Source: Lathyrus oleraceus
Lineage: Eukaryota; Streptophyta; Magnoliopsida; Fabales; Fabaceae
Length of the DNA: 64,000 nucleotides
NCBI RefSeq assembly: GCF_024323335.1
Contig: NC_066580.1
Coordinates: 86,165,391-86,229,390 of the forward strand
Direction: 5' to 3'
The translations under genes and the position numbers were made by a program. Under the pieces are notes generated by a model. The model was not told the origin of the DNA and ran no database searches. It worked only from the letters and a program-made list of their open reading frames with translations. Below are positions 11,318 through 24,300 of the stretch, in pieces; position 1 is the stretch's first letter, and every line of letters begins with the position of its first letter.

Positions 11318-14300
11318 TCAGAGGAGTTTAACGGATTCAATTGGCCCCCCTTCACCGGGATTGTATGGCTTTAACCTCTGACCATTAACTTTGAAAGTGT
11401 CGCCATTCTTCTCATTTTTAAGCTCTATTGCTCCATAAGGAAGTACTTTGTTAATGACGAATGGTCCTGACCATCTTGACCTCAATTTTCCTTGGAACAG
11501 CTTCAACCTGGAATTAAATAGCAGTACAAGTTGTCCCTCCCGAAATTCCCTCTTCTGTATCTTTTGATCATGCCATTTTTTTGTTTGTTCTTTGTAAATT
11601 TTGGCATTTTCATAAGCTTGATTCCTGAATTCTTCCAACTCATGAAGTTGAAGAATTCGGGATTCACCAGCTTTAAAAAGATCACAGTTTAGGAATTTGG
11701 AGGCCCAGAAAGCTCTGTGCTCGAGTTCAAGTGGTAAATGACAAGCCTTACCGTAAACTAATTGATAGGGGGACATACCTATTGGTGTTTTAAATGCAGT
11801 CCTGTATGCCCACAATGCATCATCCAGCTTTACTGACCAATCTTTCCGAGAAGCACTTACCGTCTTTTCTAAGATTTGCTTTATTTGACGGTTGGATACT
11901 TCCACTTGCCCACTCGTCTGGGGGTGATATGGTGTGGCTATCTTATGTTTGACATTATACTTCTTCAACAGATTCTCCAAGAGTTTATTTATAAAATGCG
12001 TACCTTGGTCACTAATTAAAGCCCGTGGTACCCCAAACCTAGAGAATATGTTATGCCTCAAGAACTTCACCACCACTTTAGCATCATTTGTTGGTAATGC
12101 CACAGCTTCTACCCACTTTGACACATAATCGACCGCAACCAATATGTAATTCTTACCAGATGATGGCGGAAAGGGTCCCATAAAATCAATTCCCCAAACA
12201 TCAAACAGCTCCACTTCTAGCATGGAGTTTTGCGGCATCTGATTCCGTTTTGTAATGTTACCCATTCGTTGGCACCTGTCACATTCTCGGACTATAGAAT
12301 TTGCATCCTTGAATAGTGACGGCCAATACAAACCTGATTGGAGAACTTTTGCTGCAGTTCTATCTCCACTGAAATGTCCACCATACTCAGAATTATGACA
12401 AGCTTTCAGAATGTCGGCTTGCTCTCTTTCTGGAACACATCTTCTGATCAAACCATCCACTCCCTTTTTGTAAAGAAATGGATCATCCCATAAGTATAAC
12501 CTGCAATCATAAAGAAACTTTTTCTTTTGGTGAGAATTAAAGTCATCAGGTATAACCCCACCTACCACATAATTTGCATAATCAGCAAACCATGGTATCT
12601 CTTGAACAACAAGTATTTTCTCATCAACGAATGTGTCCTGAATAGGATGTTCCTCCTCAGTTTCTTTGATTGGGGACATGCGAGATAAGTGATCCGCGAC
12701 CGTGTTCTCGCACCCCTTTTTGTCTTTGATTTCCAAATCAAACTCCTGAAGGAGGAGGATCCATCTCAAAAGTCTCGGCTTTGATTCCTGCTTAGCAAAC
12801 AAATACTTTAAAGCAGCATGGTCAGTATACACAATGACTTTTGAACCAAGCAAATATGATCTAAATTTGTCAAAAGCGTAAACCACGGCCAACAACTCCT
12901 TTTCGGTAGTTGCATAATTCATTTGGGCCGGGTTAAGGACATGACTAGCATAATAAATCACATGCAATAATTTGTCCTTCCTCTGTCCTAGGACAGCCCC
13001 CACAGCAAGGTCACTTGCATCACACATTATTTCGAAAGGCAAGGACCAATCGGGGGCGATTACAACAGGTGCACTGATCAACTTACTCTTTAAAGTTTCG
13101 AAAGCTACCATGCAGTTTTTATCAAAATTAAATTGCTTGTCTTTGACTAGCAAATCAGTCAACGGTTTTGCGACTTTTGAGAAGTCTCTGATAAACCTGC
13201 GATAAAAACCTGCATGACCCAAGAAACTCCTTATCCCTTTTTCATTCACAGGAGGTGGGAGGTTAGCTATCACCTCCACCTTGGCTTTATCCACTTCAAT
13301 TCCTTTGTGGGAAATTTTGTGTCCTAGCACAATTCCTTCCTGCACCATGAAATGACATTTCTCCCAATTGAGAATAAGGTTAGTTTCCTGACATCTTTGC
13401 AAAACAAGAGACAAGTTAGCTAAACAATTATCAAAAGAAGAACCAAACACAGAGAAATCATCCATAAACACCTCCATATACTTCTCAAGCATGTCGGAGA
13501 ATATAGATGTCATACATCTCTGAAAAGTAGCTGGGGCATTGCACAGCCCAAATGGCATCCGTCTGTAAGCGAAAATACCATAAGGACATGTAAATGCAGT
13601 TTTTTCCTGATCTTCCGGGGCTACAGCAATTTGGTTGTATCCCGAATATCCATCCAGAAAGCAATAATACTCATGACCTGCAAGTCTTTCTAACATTTGA
13701 TCAATAAACGGGAGAGGAAAATGGTCCTTTCTTGTTGCAGTGTTCAGTCTTCTGTAATCGATGCATACTCGCCACCCTGTCACTGTGCGAGTTGGGATCA
13801 ATTCATTCTTTTCATTTAGAATTACTGTGGTTCCTCCTTTCTTGGGTACCACATGCACTGGACTCACCCACGAGCTGTCAGAAATGGGGTAAATCATTCC
13901 CGAATCTAACAACTTTACAACCTCTTTCCTTACCACTTCTTTCATTGCTGGGTTTAACCTCCTCTGTGGTTGCACTACCGGTTTCTGATTATCCTCCATC
14001 AGTATCTTATGCATGCATACTGTGGGGCTAACACCTTTTAAATCCTCAATAGTCCACCCAATAGCACTCTTATGCTTCTTTAGTACCTGTATTAACTTTT
14101 CCTCATCTATGGCATTTAGCTCAGAACTGATAATAGCAGGATGATTTGTCCCAGATCCTAGAAAGACATATTTAAGATTTACAGGCAATTGTTTTAATTC
14201 AAAATTTATACCTGGTTTACATACCTTTTCATTTTCTAATTCTGGTGAAGATCTCAGATCCTCCCACCGACGTGGTTTGGATTTCATCCAAAGAGGTTGT

Positions 14301-16750
14301 GTATCCAGCATGGCAAGCACTTCTTTTTCTTTTTCATCATCATTCTCTTCAATCTCTCTGACTGACAGACTCAGAACTCTTTCCAATGGTAATTCAGGAA
14401 ACTTTCTTTGCATTGTGCTAGTCACTATTTGATCAATTACTTCAACAGAGTGGTTTGTACACATTTCCTCTTTATGTTTCATAGTATCCCGGACATCAAT
14501 TCTGAGCTCTTCATCATATACCTTTAGGGTCAAGGTACCTCCCTCAATGTCTATCATGCATCTACCTGTTTCTAAGAACGGTCTTCCCAGAATCAGAGGT
14601 ATCTCTTCATCTTCTGGCATTTCCAAAATTACAAAATCAACAGGAAAAACAAATTTATCAACTTTGACCAGAACATCCTCAACCACCCCAAAAGGTCTCT
14701 TCACTGAGTGGTCAGCAAATTGAAGTGTCATTCTGGTATCCTGAACATTGCCAATTCCCAGCTTCCTGTAAATAGACAAAGGCATAAGGCTAACACTAGC
14801 CCCCAAATCAATCAGCGCCCTTTTAAAAGACCTATCTCCAATGGTACACGGGATGGTCACAGACCCTCTATCTGGCTTCTTTACTGGAATCTTCATACCC
14901 TGCAAAATAGCACTATAAGTTTCAGTTAATATAACAGGGTCAGTGTCAGTGGTGCGCTTCTTGGAGATGATGTCTTTCATGAACTTCGCATAGATAGGCA
15001 TCTGCTCGAGTGCCTCAGAGAATGGAATATTGATTTCTAATTTCTTGAACAATTCCATGAATTTCTGAAAAATTTTCTCATCTTGCTTCTTCTTTTTGTT
15101 TCTTTGTGGGAAAGGAAGCTTAATGATGGGTTTTGGTTCAGGTAGCTTTTCTTGTACCACCGGCATTTTCACACTTTCTTCCTCAGGTGGTGTCTTATTC
15201 TCTAAGATTTCCAGGTCCACTTCACACAATGTATCTTCTTCCTCATCCTTCTTCTTAATATCTTCAACAGATTTTCCGCTTCTTGTTGTTACCGCACTCA
15301 CATTATTGTGCTCCCTTGGATTTGTCACTATTGCACTAGGTAATGCGCCTGGTATTTGGGAATTTGTTATCTGTTGTGCTATCTGACCCAATTGAATCTC
15401 CAGATTTTTAATTGATGCATTGGTGCTTTTCTGATTATTCCTGGTTTCCTCCTGAAATTGCATATTATGAGTTGCCATCTTCTCTATAGCAATCTCCCAA
15501 TCCGCTTTCTTCGGTACCTGTTGCTGATAAGGTTGCTGTTGGTACGGTGGTTGTTGTTGTGGAGGTCCTTGAATATTACCCTGCTGATCTTTCCAAGAGA
15601 AATTAGGATGATTTTTCCACCCCGGATTATAAGTATTTGAGTAGGGATTATTCTGCCTCAGGTAATTTATAGCTTGCACTTGTTCTGCGGTTGCAACACA
15701 ATGCATGGTAAAGTGTGGTCCACTACAAATCTCACAAATCATGGTCGGAACCGGTTGCACTTGAGCAACAGTCTGGGTACCTATATTCATAGCTTTCAAT
15801 CTTCTTTCAACCTCAGCTGCAATTTGGTCTTCCATTTTCACTACCTGATTTGCTAATTTCAAGTCAATTTTTCCCTCCGGCTGATTCACAGTGCGGTCAT
15901 ATAATTCCAAATGCTCATTTGCTGCAATAGCTTCGATGATCTTTTTGATACCGGTTGCTGTTGAAAAATTAGATGAGCCACCAGCAGCTGTATCAATGAG
16001 TTGCTTAGTTTTCATTTTCAGCCCGTTTACAAAATTCTGCATTTGTTCAGTTTCATCCAAATTATGTGTAGGACATGCAACTAAACATCTCTTGAATCTT
16101 TTGTATGCATCTCCAAGGGTCTCTCCGTCTTTCTGTTTAAAATTCACAATGTCATACCTCTTACGGATATACACAGAAGCAGGAAAATACTCGTTCAAGA
16201 ATGTTGTTTCCATTTGTTGCCAAGTAGTAATGCTTCCTGCGGGTAGGGAATAGAACCATTCTTCAGCGTCCTCAGATAAGGTGAATGGGAACATGACCAA
16301 TCTCTTTGCCTCTTCAGAATGCCCATCAATTTTTAATGATGTGGTCATAGTCAGAAACCTCTGCAGATGCTTGTTTGCATCCTCATTGATTTTTCCTGCA
16401 AAAGGTTTACTTTCTAACTGGCGGATGGTTGAGGGATGTAACTGGAAGTGAGCAACATTAACAGGTTGGTTAACAATGGTCAACCGCACTGCTGGGTTAT
16501 TCTGTCTGCCATAATCACCTAAAAGTCTCTCCGCTGGAGGTGGGTCTGCAGCCATGTTTTCAGTGTCTGGATGTGAATCTGTGTCTGACTCAGATTTTTC
16601 GGAGTGAACAGAAACTGGAGTGACAGGTGTAGCCGGTTCTTCGGTGTCAGAGTTGGCCAGTTTCTTTCTTCTAGCTTCTCTGAGCTTTTTGCGTAGTGTT
16701 CTCTCTGGTTCTGCGTCAAAATGAAAATGAGCTGAGGCCTTACCTCGCAT
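11318..16750 (-). CDS. Gag-Pol polyprotein of Athila-like element D
   Basis: Single uninterrupted ORF of 1810 residues containing all enzymes needed for retrotransposition. Domains in order: basic and acidic N-terminus; retrotransposon gag domain (about 110-290); a short zinc knuckle [13 protein letters not shown] (about 338-350, CX2CX3HX4C, one residue shorter than the usual knuckle); retropepsin with [13 protein letters not shown] (about 645), Leu replacing Thr or Ser of the catalytic triplet as I recall for Athila-type proteases; LILGRPFL; reverse transcriptase (about 960-1150) with FMDD at about 1095; RNase H with MCDASD (1243) and [11 protein letters not shown]; integrase with His-His-Cys-Cys (about 1450-1497) and Asp, Asp, Glu at about 1521, 1579 and 1616. 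No chromodomain follows. The ATG at 16750 is the first in frame after the primer site. The sequence AG|GTAAG, a consensus splice donor, overlaps the start (GT at 16743-16742). Confidence 0.95.
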   Translation of the reverse strand: MRGKASAHFHFDAEPERTLRKKLREARRKKLANSDTEEPATPVTPVSVHSEKSESDTDSHPDTENMAADPPPAERLLGDYGRQNNPAVRLTIVNQPVNVAHFQLHPSTIRQLESKPFAGKINEDANKHLQRFLTMTTSLKIDGHSEEAKRLVMFPFTLSEDAEEWFYSLPAGSITTWQQMETTFLNEYFPASVYIRKRYDIVNFKQKDGETLGDAYKRFKRCLVACPTHNLDETEQMQNFVNGLKMKTKQLIDTAAGGSSNFSTATGIKKIIEAIAANEHLELYDRTVNQPEGKIDLKLANQVVKMEDQIAAEVERRLKAMNIGTQTVAQVQPVPTMICEICSGPHFTMHCVATAEQVQAINYLRQNNPYSNTYNPGWKNHPNFSWKDQQGNIQGPPQQQPPYQQQPYQQQVPKKADWEIAIEKMATHNMQFQEETRNNQKSTNASIKNLEIQLGQIAQQITNSQIPGALPSAIVTNPREHNNVSAVTTRSGKSVEDIKKKDEEEDTLCEVDLEILENKTPPEEESVKMPVVQEKLPEPKPIIKLPFPQRNKKKKQDEKIFQKFMELFKKLEINIPFSEALEQMPIYAKFMKDIISKKRTTDTDPVILTETYSAILQGMKIPVKKPDRGSVTIPCTIGDRSFKRALIDLGASVSLMPLSIYRKLGIGNVQDTRMTLQFADHSVKRPFGVVEDVLVKVDKFVFPVDFVILEMPEDEEIPLILGRPFLETGRCMIDIEGGTLTLKVYDEELRIDVRDTMKHKEEMCTNHSVEVIDQIVTSTMQRKFPELPLERVLSLSVREIEENDDEKEKEVLAMLDTQPLWMKSKPRRWEDLRSSPELENEKVCKPGINFELKQLPVNLKYVFLGSGTNHPAIISSELNAIDEEKLIQVLKKHKSAIGWTIEDLKGVSPTVCMHKILMEDNQKPVVQPQRRLNPAMKEVVRKEVVKLLDSGMIYPISDSSWVSPVHVVPKKGGTTVILNEKNELIPTRTVTGWRVCIDYRRLNTATRKDHFPLPFIDQMLERLAGHEYYCFLDGYSGYNQIAVAPEDQEKTAFTCPYGIFAYRRMPFGLCNAPATFQRCMTSIFSDMLEKYMEVFMDDFSVFGSSFDNCLANLSLVLQRCQETNLILNWEKCHFMVQEGIVLGHKISHKGIEVDKAKVEVIANLPPPVNEKGIRSFLGHAGFYRRFIRDFSKVAKPLTDLLVKDKQFNFDKNCMVAFETLKSKLISAPVVIAPDWSLPFEIMCDASDLAVGAVLGQRKDKLLHVIYYASHVLNPAQMNYATTEKELLAVVYAFDKFRSYLLGSKVIVYTDHAALKYLFAKQESKPRLLRWILLLQEFDLEIKDKKGCENTVADHLSRMSPIKETEEEHPIQDTFVDEKILVVQEIPWFADYANYVVGGVIPDDFNSHQKKKFLYDCRLYLWDDPFLYKKGVDGLIRRCVPEREQADILKACHNSEYGGHFSGDRTAAKVLQSGLYWPSLFKDANSIVRECDRCQRMGNITKRNQMPQNSMLEVELFDVWGIDFMGPFPPSSGKNYILVAVDYVSKWVEAVALPTNDAKVVVKFLRHNIFSRFGVPRALISDQGTHFINKLLENLLKKYNVKHKIATPYHPQTSGQVEVSNRQIKQILEKTVSASRKDWSVKLDDALWAYRTAFKTPIGMSPYQLVYGKACHLPLELEHRAFWASKFLNCDLFKAGESRILQLHELEEFRNQAYENAKIYKEQTKKWHDQKIQKREFREGQLVLLFNSRLKLFQGKLRSRWSGPFVINKVLPYGAIELKNEKNGDTFKVNGQRLKPYNPGEGGPIESVKLL

Positions 16751-16900
16751 ACACAGATTAGAAGAAGTTAGTTATTATAATAATAAAAATAAAAATTAAC
16801 AATAAATAAAATTTTGGATGCAGAGCAACAAAATTCTAATTGAAAATAAATTAATAAACTCTACTATCTTTGGCAGTCCCCGGCAACGGCGCCAAAAACT
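16751..16900 (-). other. 5' leader of element D with primer binding site
   Basis: Short (150 bp) leader between the 5' LTR and gag. On the - strand TGGCGCCGTTGCCGGGGA (16894-16877), six bases from the LTR edge, is complementary to the 3' end of plant tRNA-Asp as I know it, the primer used by Athila elements. The remainder is A/T-rich. Confidence 0.88.
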
Positions 16901-18320
16901 TGATGTGAAAATAGCAAGTGTACTATTTTTCTCACTGTAGTAATAAAAGGGACATTCCCCGTTTGTCGATCTCAAGGACTGCTTGACGATACAGAGTTTA
17001 TAGATTGTTTCAATTAGACAAAAGCCTTTGGTTTTTGTGTTGTGGTGTAATTATACTACCAATTGCAAATAAATAAAACAAGTAAAAAGGTTGAACGAGA
17101 TACAAATGAGAGAAGATTGCTAGGGTTCGGTGAATGAAACTTCTTGTAACAGATATAATTTATGACGGGTAGAACTATTCCTGTCAAATTAATTCCGGTC
17201 CTCAAGGGTATCTATTCCTAAGTCCTTAGTAATAGACCTTTGATTATGTAACCTAATTACTATGTCCATAAACAATTAGGTTCATACTCAAGCATTCACA
17301 TATCAAGAATTACCGGTCAGATAGAAAATCCCTAGTCCTAGGTTATTTTTACTATCCAAAGTTCTTATCCAGGTCAATGAATAATTGCTGTCCAGCTTAC
17401 ACTATTCATAATAATCATCATTCGTTGGTCCGACGAATAACGCATAAAGAACGGCGATAAGAACAAATTAATGGAAAAGAAGAAATAAGCAATACTTTCA
17501 TAAACATCAATACTGTCACATTCAGAATCAGGGTCACCCCCCTAGCAATGGGGGGTTTAGCTACTCATAAGAAAAGTAAAAACAAAGATTAATATTGTTG
17601 TCATTACAGAATTTCGTGAGGAATCAATCTTCAATAGTCGGAAAACTCTTGAACATATGAATCCCTTGATCTTCCTTGAGTCTCCAGCTCTCAAAACGCG
17701 TATATTTTCTCTCCAAAAATGTCCAACCCCCGGAAAATCGTGGTCTGGCCTCTTAATAGCTATTCAGTTGGGTTTTTCCTGAATTTGTGCTCCATACGCG
17801 TACTGCGCTGTCCCATACGCGTACTGCCTAGTAGGAAACGCGTATTGGGCGTAACACAGCATCTGGTACGCGTATTGCCCAGCCTGTTACGCGTATTGCC
17901 CAAGTTGGTACGCGTATTGCCCAGGCTGGTACGCGTATCACCAGAAGCTTGTATTTTGGCTGAATTTTCCTTCCCTCTGGTCATTTACGTATGGTACGCG
18001 TACTGGGAAGGTCCATACGCGTATCATATAAGGTCATACGCGTATGGACAGCAGGTTCTCCAAAAATTGACTTTTTCTTCCGTTTTCTTGCTCGGGCTCG
18101 ATTTCTCATCTGACGTTTGATCCCCTGAGCTTCCAAACTAGCTTTTTACATGCTGACATACCAAAAAGTGTAAAATATCCTCAAGAAACTCACCAGTAAC
18201 AACACACTTAATATCATAGAATTGAGCTTATTTCTAACTAAAAATGCTTCAGTTTACACAGTTTACCTGATTTATTTACGGTTAAATAGTGGAATGTCTA
18301 GCATAAATGGTGACTGATCA
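16901..18320 (-). repeat. 5' LTR of element D (1420 bp)
   Basis: Near-identical to 6599-8017. Differences seen include GGATAG/GGGTAG, one extra C in the CACCCCC run, CTCTTA/CTAGTA, ACCTG/ACATG and CATCAG/CACCAG. It holds the same TACGCGTA cluster (about 17696-18044). It is bordered on the right by the GATCT target duplication. Confidence 0.95.
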
Positions 18321-21300
18321 GATCTCAACTGACAACTAATTGAGCATTTAAGGGAATATGGGATATTTCATTCTCCCCCCCCTTAAATTGAAATTCTCCC
18401 TCGAATTTCCTTCACTCAGCGAACAAACAAACCTTGAATCAACATCTTAGACCAACACTTGACCTCTCTTCAATTCCAAGTCTCTGACATACTTATTCTT
18501 CTAACTTATCTTTGCTGATAAATTTCCTTCTTTCATAAGCTCTTGAAACTTCTTTATTTCCATCACAATCTCATTATGATAATGGATTAACATTTAAACC
18601 TGCTCTCACTTAATTCCTCTTATATACCGCTCAACATCAGTGGGTCACTTTCTTCCCGGAAACCACGACTTCCCTTCCTTGTACTATGTTAATCAAATAA
18701 AAATTACAACACCTTATTTGGACTTGGTTAATCAATACTCATTAATTCTTCATAAAATAAATTTATTGATTCCCTGACCACAATAAAATTGACTACTCTT
18801 TTCTTAGTATTCCTTCAATAAATGTGACAATTTGTAATATGTCTATCGATAATCTTATAAACTTCACTTGATCTGATAATGTATGTTGCAACCTCTACTC
18901 CAATCGTTTCCCTTCTCTCGTACTACTCCAATGAGATAGAACCATTAACACGAGATTGTCTTACTCTCATCCTTACCTCCATTCTGTTCCATGTTAACCG
19001 GTTAACCTAAAACATTAACCGATTAACCTCTCACGAAACTGCCTAGAAAGTGAATTTTTCTACGTGTTAACCGCTTAACTCATAGCGTTAACCGGTTAAC
19101 ACTGTGAAAAAGGGAATTTTCCCAATTTCCTTTAATTCTTCAAAACTTCTTTCCTTAAATAACTTCTCTTTTATTTTCCCTTCCATCTACCATTTTTACC
19201 TACCATTTTCACATAACATGATTTTTCAACAACAACCAACATGATATCAACGCATAGCATGGATAGGGAGAATGAACACAACAAGTTCATCACAATATAC
19301 ACAAATCCTAAACCCCATAAATATATATTATTTTCCCCCAAATGCTAAAACTATCTAAGAACTCACCTAGTAGAAGAAGAAGATGAAGTTGGTGATGATG
19401 AAGATGATATGATGGTGTTGATGAACATGCTCTTCATGAGCTTTCCATCTTCTTTCTCTTTTCTTCTTCTCCCTCTTCCTCTTTCTTCTTTCCTTCTCTT
19501 TCTCTTCATTTCCTTTTCTGATATCTCTCACTCTCTCTTACCTACTTCTTCTTATCTCTTTTCCTTTCTCTTTTCTTTTCCACCACACATATACTATATA
19601 ATATATATAAATGATATATAATATTAAGTAGTATCATAAAATATCTCAATTGGTATTTTATCTTCCAGCATCAATTGACCAATTATTAATGTTACCAAAA
19701 ATGTCCTCTCTTGTAATCATTAATATTGGTCTGTCTCTTTTATTAATAATTATCTCTTTAGATTTCACTGGTTACTCTATTGGTCCCAATTGGCAGCATT
19801 TAGAGCACATAGGAGCTCTAATGGTTACAACTTACAAAAGATATAGTACACAGGAATTCAATTGATCTCAAATGACAACAAATTGAGCATTTAAGGGAAT
19901 ATGGGATATTTCATTCTCCCCCCTTAAATTGAAATTCGCCCTCGAATTTCCTTCACTAAGCGAACAAACAAACCTTGAATCAACATCTTAGACCAACACT
20001 TGACCTCTCTTCAATTCCAAGTCTCTGACATACTTATTCTTCTAACTTATCTTTGCTGACAAATTTCCTTCTTTCATGAACTCTTGAAACTTCTTTATTT
20101 CCATCACAATCTCATTCTGATATTGGATTAACATTTAATCTTGCTCTCACTTAATTCCTCTTATATACCGATCAACATCAGTGGGTGACTTTCTTCTCGG
20201 AAACCACGACTTCCCTTCCTTGTACTATGTTACACAAAACATAATTACAACACCTTATTTGGACTTAGTTAATCAATACTCATTAATTCTTCATAAGAAA
20301 ATTTATTGATTCCCTGACCACAATAACATTGACTACTCTTTTCTTAGTATTCCTTCAATAAATGTGACAATTTGTAATATGTCTATCGATAATCTGATAA
20401 ACTTCACTTGATTAGATAATGTATGTTGCAGCCTCTACTCCAATCGTTTCCCTTCTCTCGTACTACTCCAATGAGATAGAACCATTAGCACGAGATTGTC
20501 TTACTCTCATCCTTACCTCCATTCTGTTCCATGTTAACCGGTTAACCTAAAATATTAACCGATTAACCTCTCACAAAACTGCCCAGAAAGTGAATTTTGC
20601 TACGTGTTAACCGGTTAACTCATAGCGTTAACCCGTTAACACTGTGAAAAAGGCAAATTTTCCAATTTCCTTTAATTCTCATAAACTTCTTTCCTTAAAT
20701 AACTCCTCTTTTATTTTCCTTTCCATCTACCATTTTTACCTACCATTTTCACATAACATGATTTTTCAACAACAACCAACATGATATCAACACATAGCAT
20801 GGATAGGGAGCATGAACATAACAAGTTCATCACAATTTACACAAACCCTAAACCCCACAAATATAGATTATTTCCCCCAAATGCTAAAACTATCTAAGAA
20901 CTCACATAGTAGAAGAAGAAGATGAAGTTGGTGATGATGAAGATGAGATGATGGTGTTGATGAACATGCTCTTCATGAGTTTTCCATCTTCTTTCTCTTT
21001 TCTTCTTCTTCCTCTTCCTCTTTCTTCTTTCCTTCTCTTTCTCTTCTTTTCCCTTTCTGATATCTCTCACTCTCTCTTACCTACTTCTTCTTATCTCTTT
21101 TCCTTTCTCTTTTCTTTTCCACCACACATATACTATATAAAATATATAAATGATATATAATATTAAGTAGTATCATAAAATATCTCAATTGGTATTTTAT
21201 CTTCTAGCACCAATTGACCAATTATTAATGTTATTAAAAATGTCCTCTCTTGTAATTATTAATATTGGTCTATCTCTTTTATTAATAATTAATCTCTTTA

Positions 21301-24300
21301 GATTTCACTAGTTACTCTATTGGTCCCAATTGACAGCATTTAGAGCACATAGGAGCTCTAATTGTTACAACTAACAAAAGATATAGTACACAGGAATTCA
21401 ATTGATCTCAACTGACAACTAATTGAGCATTTAAGGGAATATGGGATATTTCATTCTCCCCCCCTTAAATTGAAATTCACCCTCGAATTTCCTTCAGTCA
21501 GCGAACAAACAAACCTTGAATCAACATCTTAGACCAACACTTGACCTCTCTTCAATTCCAAGTCTCTGACATACTTATTCTTCTAACTTATCTTTGCTGA
21601 TAAATTTCCTTCTTTCATGAACTCTTGAAACTTCTTTATTTCCATCACAATCTCATTCTGATAATGGATTAACATTTAAACCTGCTCTCACTTAATTCCT
21701 CTTATATACCGCTCAACATCAGTGGGTCACTTTCTTCCCGGAAACCACGACTTCCCTTCCTTGTACTATGTTACACAAATAATAATTACAACACCTTATT
21801 TGGACTTGGTTAATCAATACTCATTAATTCTTCATAAGAAAATTTATTGATTCCCTGACCACAATAAAATTGACTACTCTTTTCTTAGTATTCCTTCAAT
21901 AAATGTGACAATTTGTAACATGCCTATCGATAATCTTATAAACTTCACTTGATCTGATAATGTATGTTGCAGCCTCTACTCCAATCGTTTCCCTTCTCTC
22001 GTACTACTCCAATGAGATAGAACCATTAGCACGGGATTGTCTTACTCTCATCCTTACCTCCATTCTGTTCCATGTTAACCGGTTAACCTAAAACATTAAC
22101 CGATTAACCTCTCACGAAACTGCCCAGAAAGTGAATTTTGCTACGTGTTAACCGGTTAACTCATAGCGTTAACCGGTTAACACTGTGAAAAAGGGAAATT
22201 TCCGAATTTACTTTAATTCTTAAAAACTTCTTTCCTTAAATAACTCCTCTTTTATTTTCCCTTACATCTACCATTTTTACCTACTATTTTCACATAACAT
22301 GATTTTTCAACAACAACCAACATGATATCAACACATAGCATGGATAGGGAGCATGAATACAACAAGTTCATCACAATTTACACAAACCCTAAACCCCATA
22401 AATATAGATTATTTTCCCCCAAATGCTAAAACTATCTAAGAACTCACCTAGTAGAAGAAGAAGATGAAGTTGGTGATGACGAAGATGAGATGATGGTGTT
22501 GATAAACATGCTCTTCATGAGCTTTCCATCTTCTTTCTCTTTTCTTCTTCTTCCTCTTCCTCTTTCTTCTTTCCTTCTCTTTCTCTTCTTTTCCTTTTAA
22601 GATATCTCTCACTCTCTCTTACCTACTTCTTCTTATCTCTTTTCCTTTCTCTTTTCTTTTCCACCACACATATACTATATAAAATATATAAATGATATAT
22701 AATATTAAGTAGTATCATAAAATATCTCAATTGGTATTTTATCTTCTAGCACCAATTGACCAATTATTAATGTTATCAAAAATATCCTCTCTTGTAATTA
22801 TTAATATTGGTCTGTCTCTTTTATTAATAATTAATCTCTTTAGATTTCACTAGTTACTCTATTGGTCCCAATTGACAGCATTTAGAGCACATAGGAGCTC
22901 TAATTGTTACAACTAACAAAAGATATAGTACACAGGAATTCAATTGATCTCAACTGACAACTAATTGAGCATTTAAGGGAATATGGGATATTTCATTCTC
23001 CCCCCCTTAAATTGAAATTCACCCTCGAATTTCCTTCAGTCAGCGAACAAACAAACCTTGAATCAACATCTTAGACCAACACTTGACCTCTCTTCAATTC
23101 CAAGTCTCTGACATACTTATTCTTCTAACTTATCTTTGCTGATAAATTTCCTTCTTTCATGAACTCTTGAAACTTCTTTATTTCCATCACAATCTCATTC
23201 TGATAATGGATTAACATTTAAACCTGCTCTCACTTAATTCCTCTTATATACCGCTCAACATCAGTGGGTCACTTTCTTCCCGGAAACCACGACTTCCCTT
23301 CCTTGTACTATGTTACACAAATAATAATTACAACACCTTATTTGGACTTGGTTAATCAATACTCATTAATTCTTCATAAGAAAATTTATTGATTCCCTGA
23401 CCACAATAAAATTGACTACTCTTTTCTTAGTATTCCTTCAATAAATGTGACAATTTGTAACATGCCTATCGATAATCTTATAAACTTCACTTGATCTGAT
23501 AATGTATGTTGCAGCCTCTACTCCAATCGTTTCCCTTCTCTCGTACTACTCCAATGAGATAGAACCATTAGCACGAGATTGTCTTACTCTCATCCTTACC
23601 TCCATTCTGTTCCATGTTAACCGGTTAACCTAAAACATTAACCGATTAACCTCTCACGAAACTGCCCAGAAAGTGAATTTTGCTACGTGTTAACCGGTTA
23701 ACTCATAGCGTTAACCGGTTAACACTGTGAAAAAGGGAAATTTCCGAATTTACTTTAATTCTTAAAAACTTCTTTCCTTAAATAACTCCTCTTTTATTTT
23801 CCCTTACATCTACCATTTTTACCTACCATTTTCACATAACATGATTTTTCAACAACAACCAACATGATATCAACACATAGCATGGATAGGGAGCATGAAT
23901 ACAACAAGTTCATCACAATTTACACAAACCCTAAACCCCATAAATATAGATTATTTTCCCCCAAATGCTAAAACTATCTAAGAACTCACCTAGTAGAAGA
24001 AGAAGATGAAGTTGGTGATGACGAAGATGAGATGATGGTGTTGATAAACATGCTCTTCATGAGCTTTCCATCTTCTTTCTCTTTTCTTCTTCCTCTTCCT
24101 CTTTCTTCTTTCCTTCTCTTTCTCTTCTTTTCCTTTTAAGATATCTCTCACTCTCTCTTACCTACTTCTTCTTATCTCTTTTCCTTTCTCTTTTCTTTTC
24201 CACCACACATATACTATATAAAATATATAAATGATATATAATATTAAGTAGTATCATAAAATATCTCAATTGGTATTTTATCTTCTAGCACCAATTGACC

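Larger units (their letters stand above)
6599..18320 (-). mobile_element. complete Athila-like LTR retrotransposon D (11.7 kb)
   Basis: Full-length element on the - strand, inserted in the tandem array. The target duplication GATCT is at 6594-6598 and 18321-18325. Order on -: 5' LTR (18320-16901), tRNA-Asp-type primer binding site, gag-pol ORF, inter-ORF region with palindromes, second ORF, 3' UTR, polypurine tract, 3' LTR (8017-6599). By eye the two LTRs differ at about nine substitutions and one single-base indel in 1.42 kb (about 0.6%). That indicates a young insertion. Both large ORFs are free of stops, so the copy may be autonomous. Athila assignment: tRNA-Asp primer, DLG-type protease, no chromodomain, extra ORF after integrase. 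Confidence 0.95.

Noticed and set aside
19409..19621. 70-codon + strand ORF (MMVLMNMLFMSFPSSF...) repeated in most monomers, for example at 6138, 20948, 25571, 27113, 28653, 30194 and 31736
   Set aside because: It is the pyrimidine-rich strand of the LTR GA tract. Two monomers carry a stop, it has no upstream signals, and its conservation follows from the high DNA identity of the array.
22390..22402. Telomere-like AAACCCTAAACCCC in each monomer
   Set aside because: Only about one and a half telomere units per monomer, so a telo-box at most and not an interstitial telomere.
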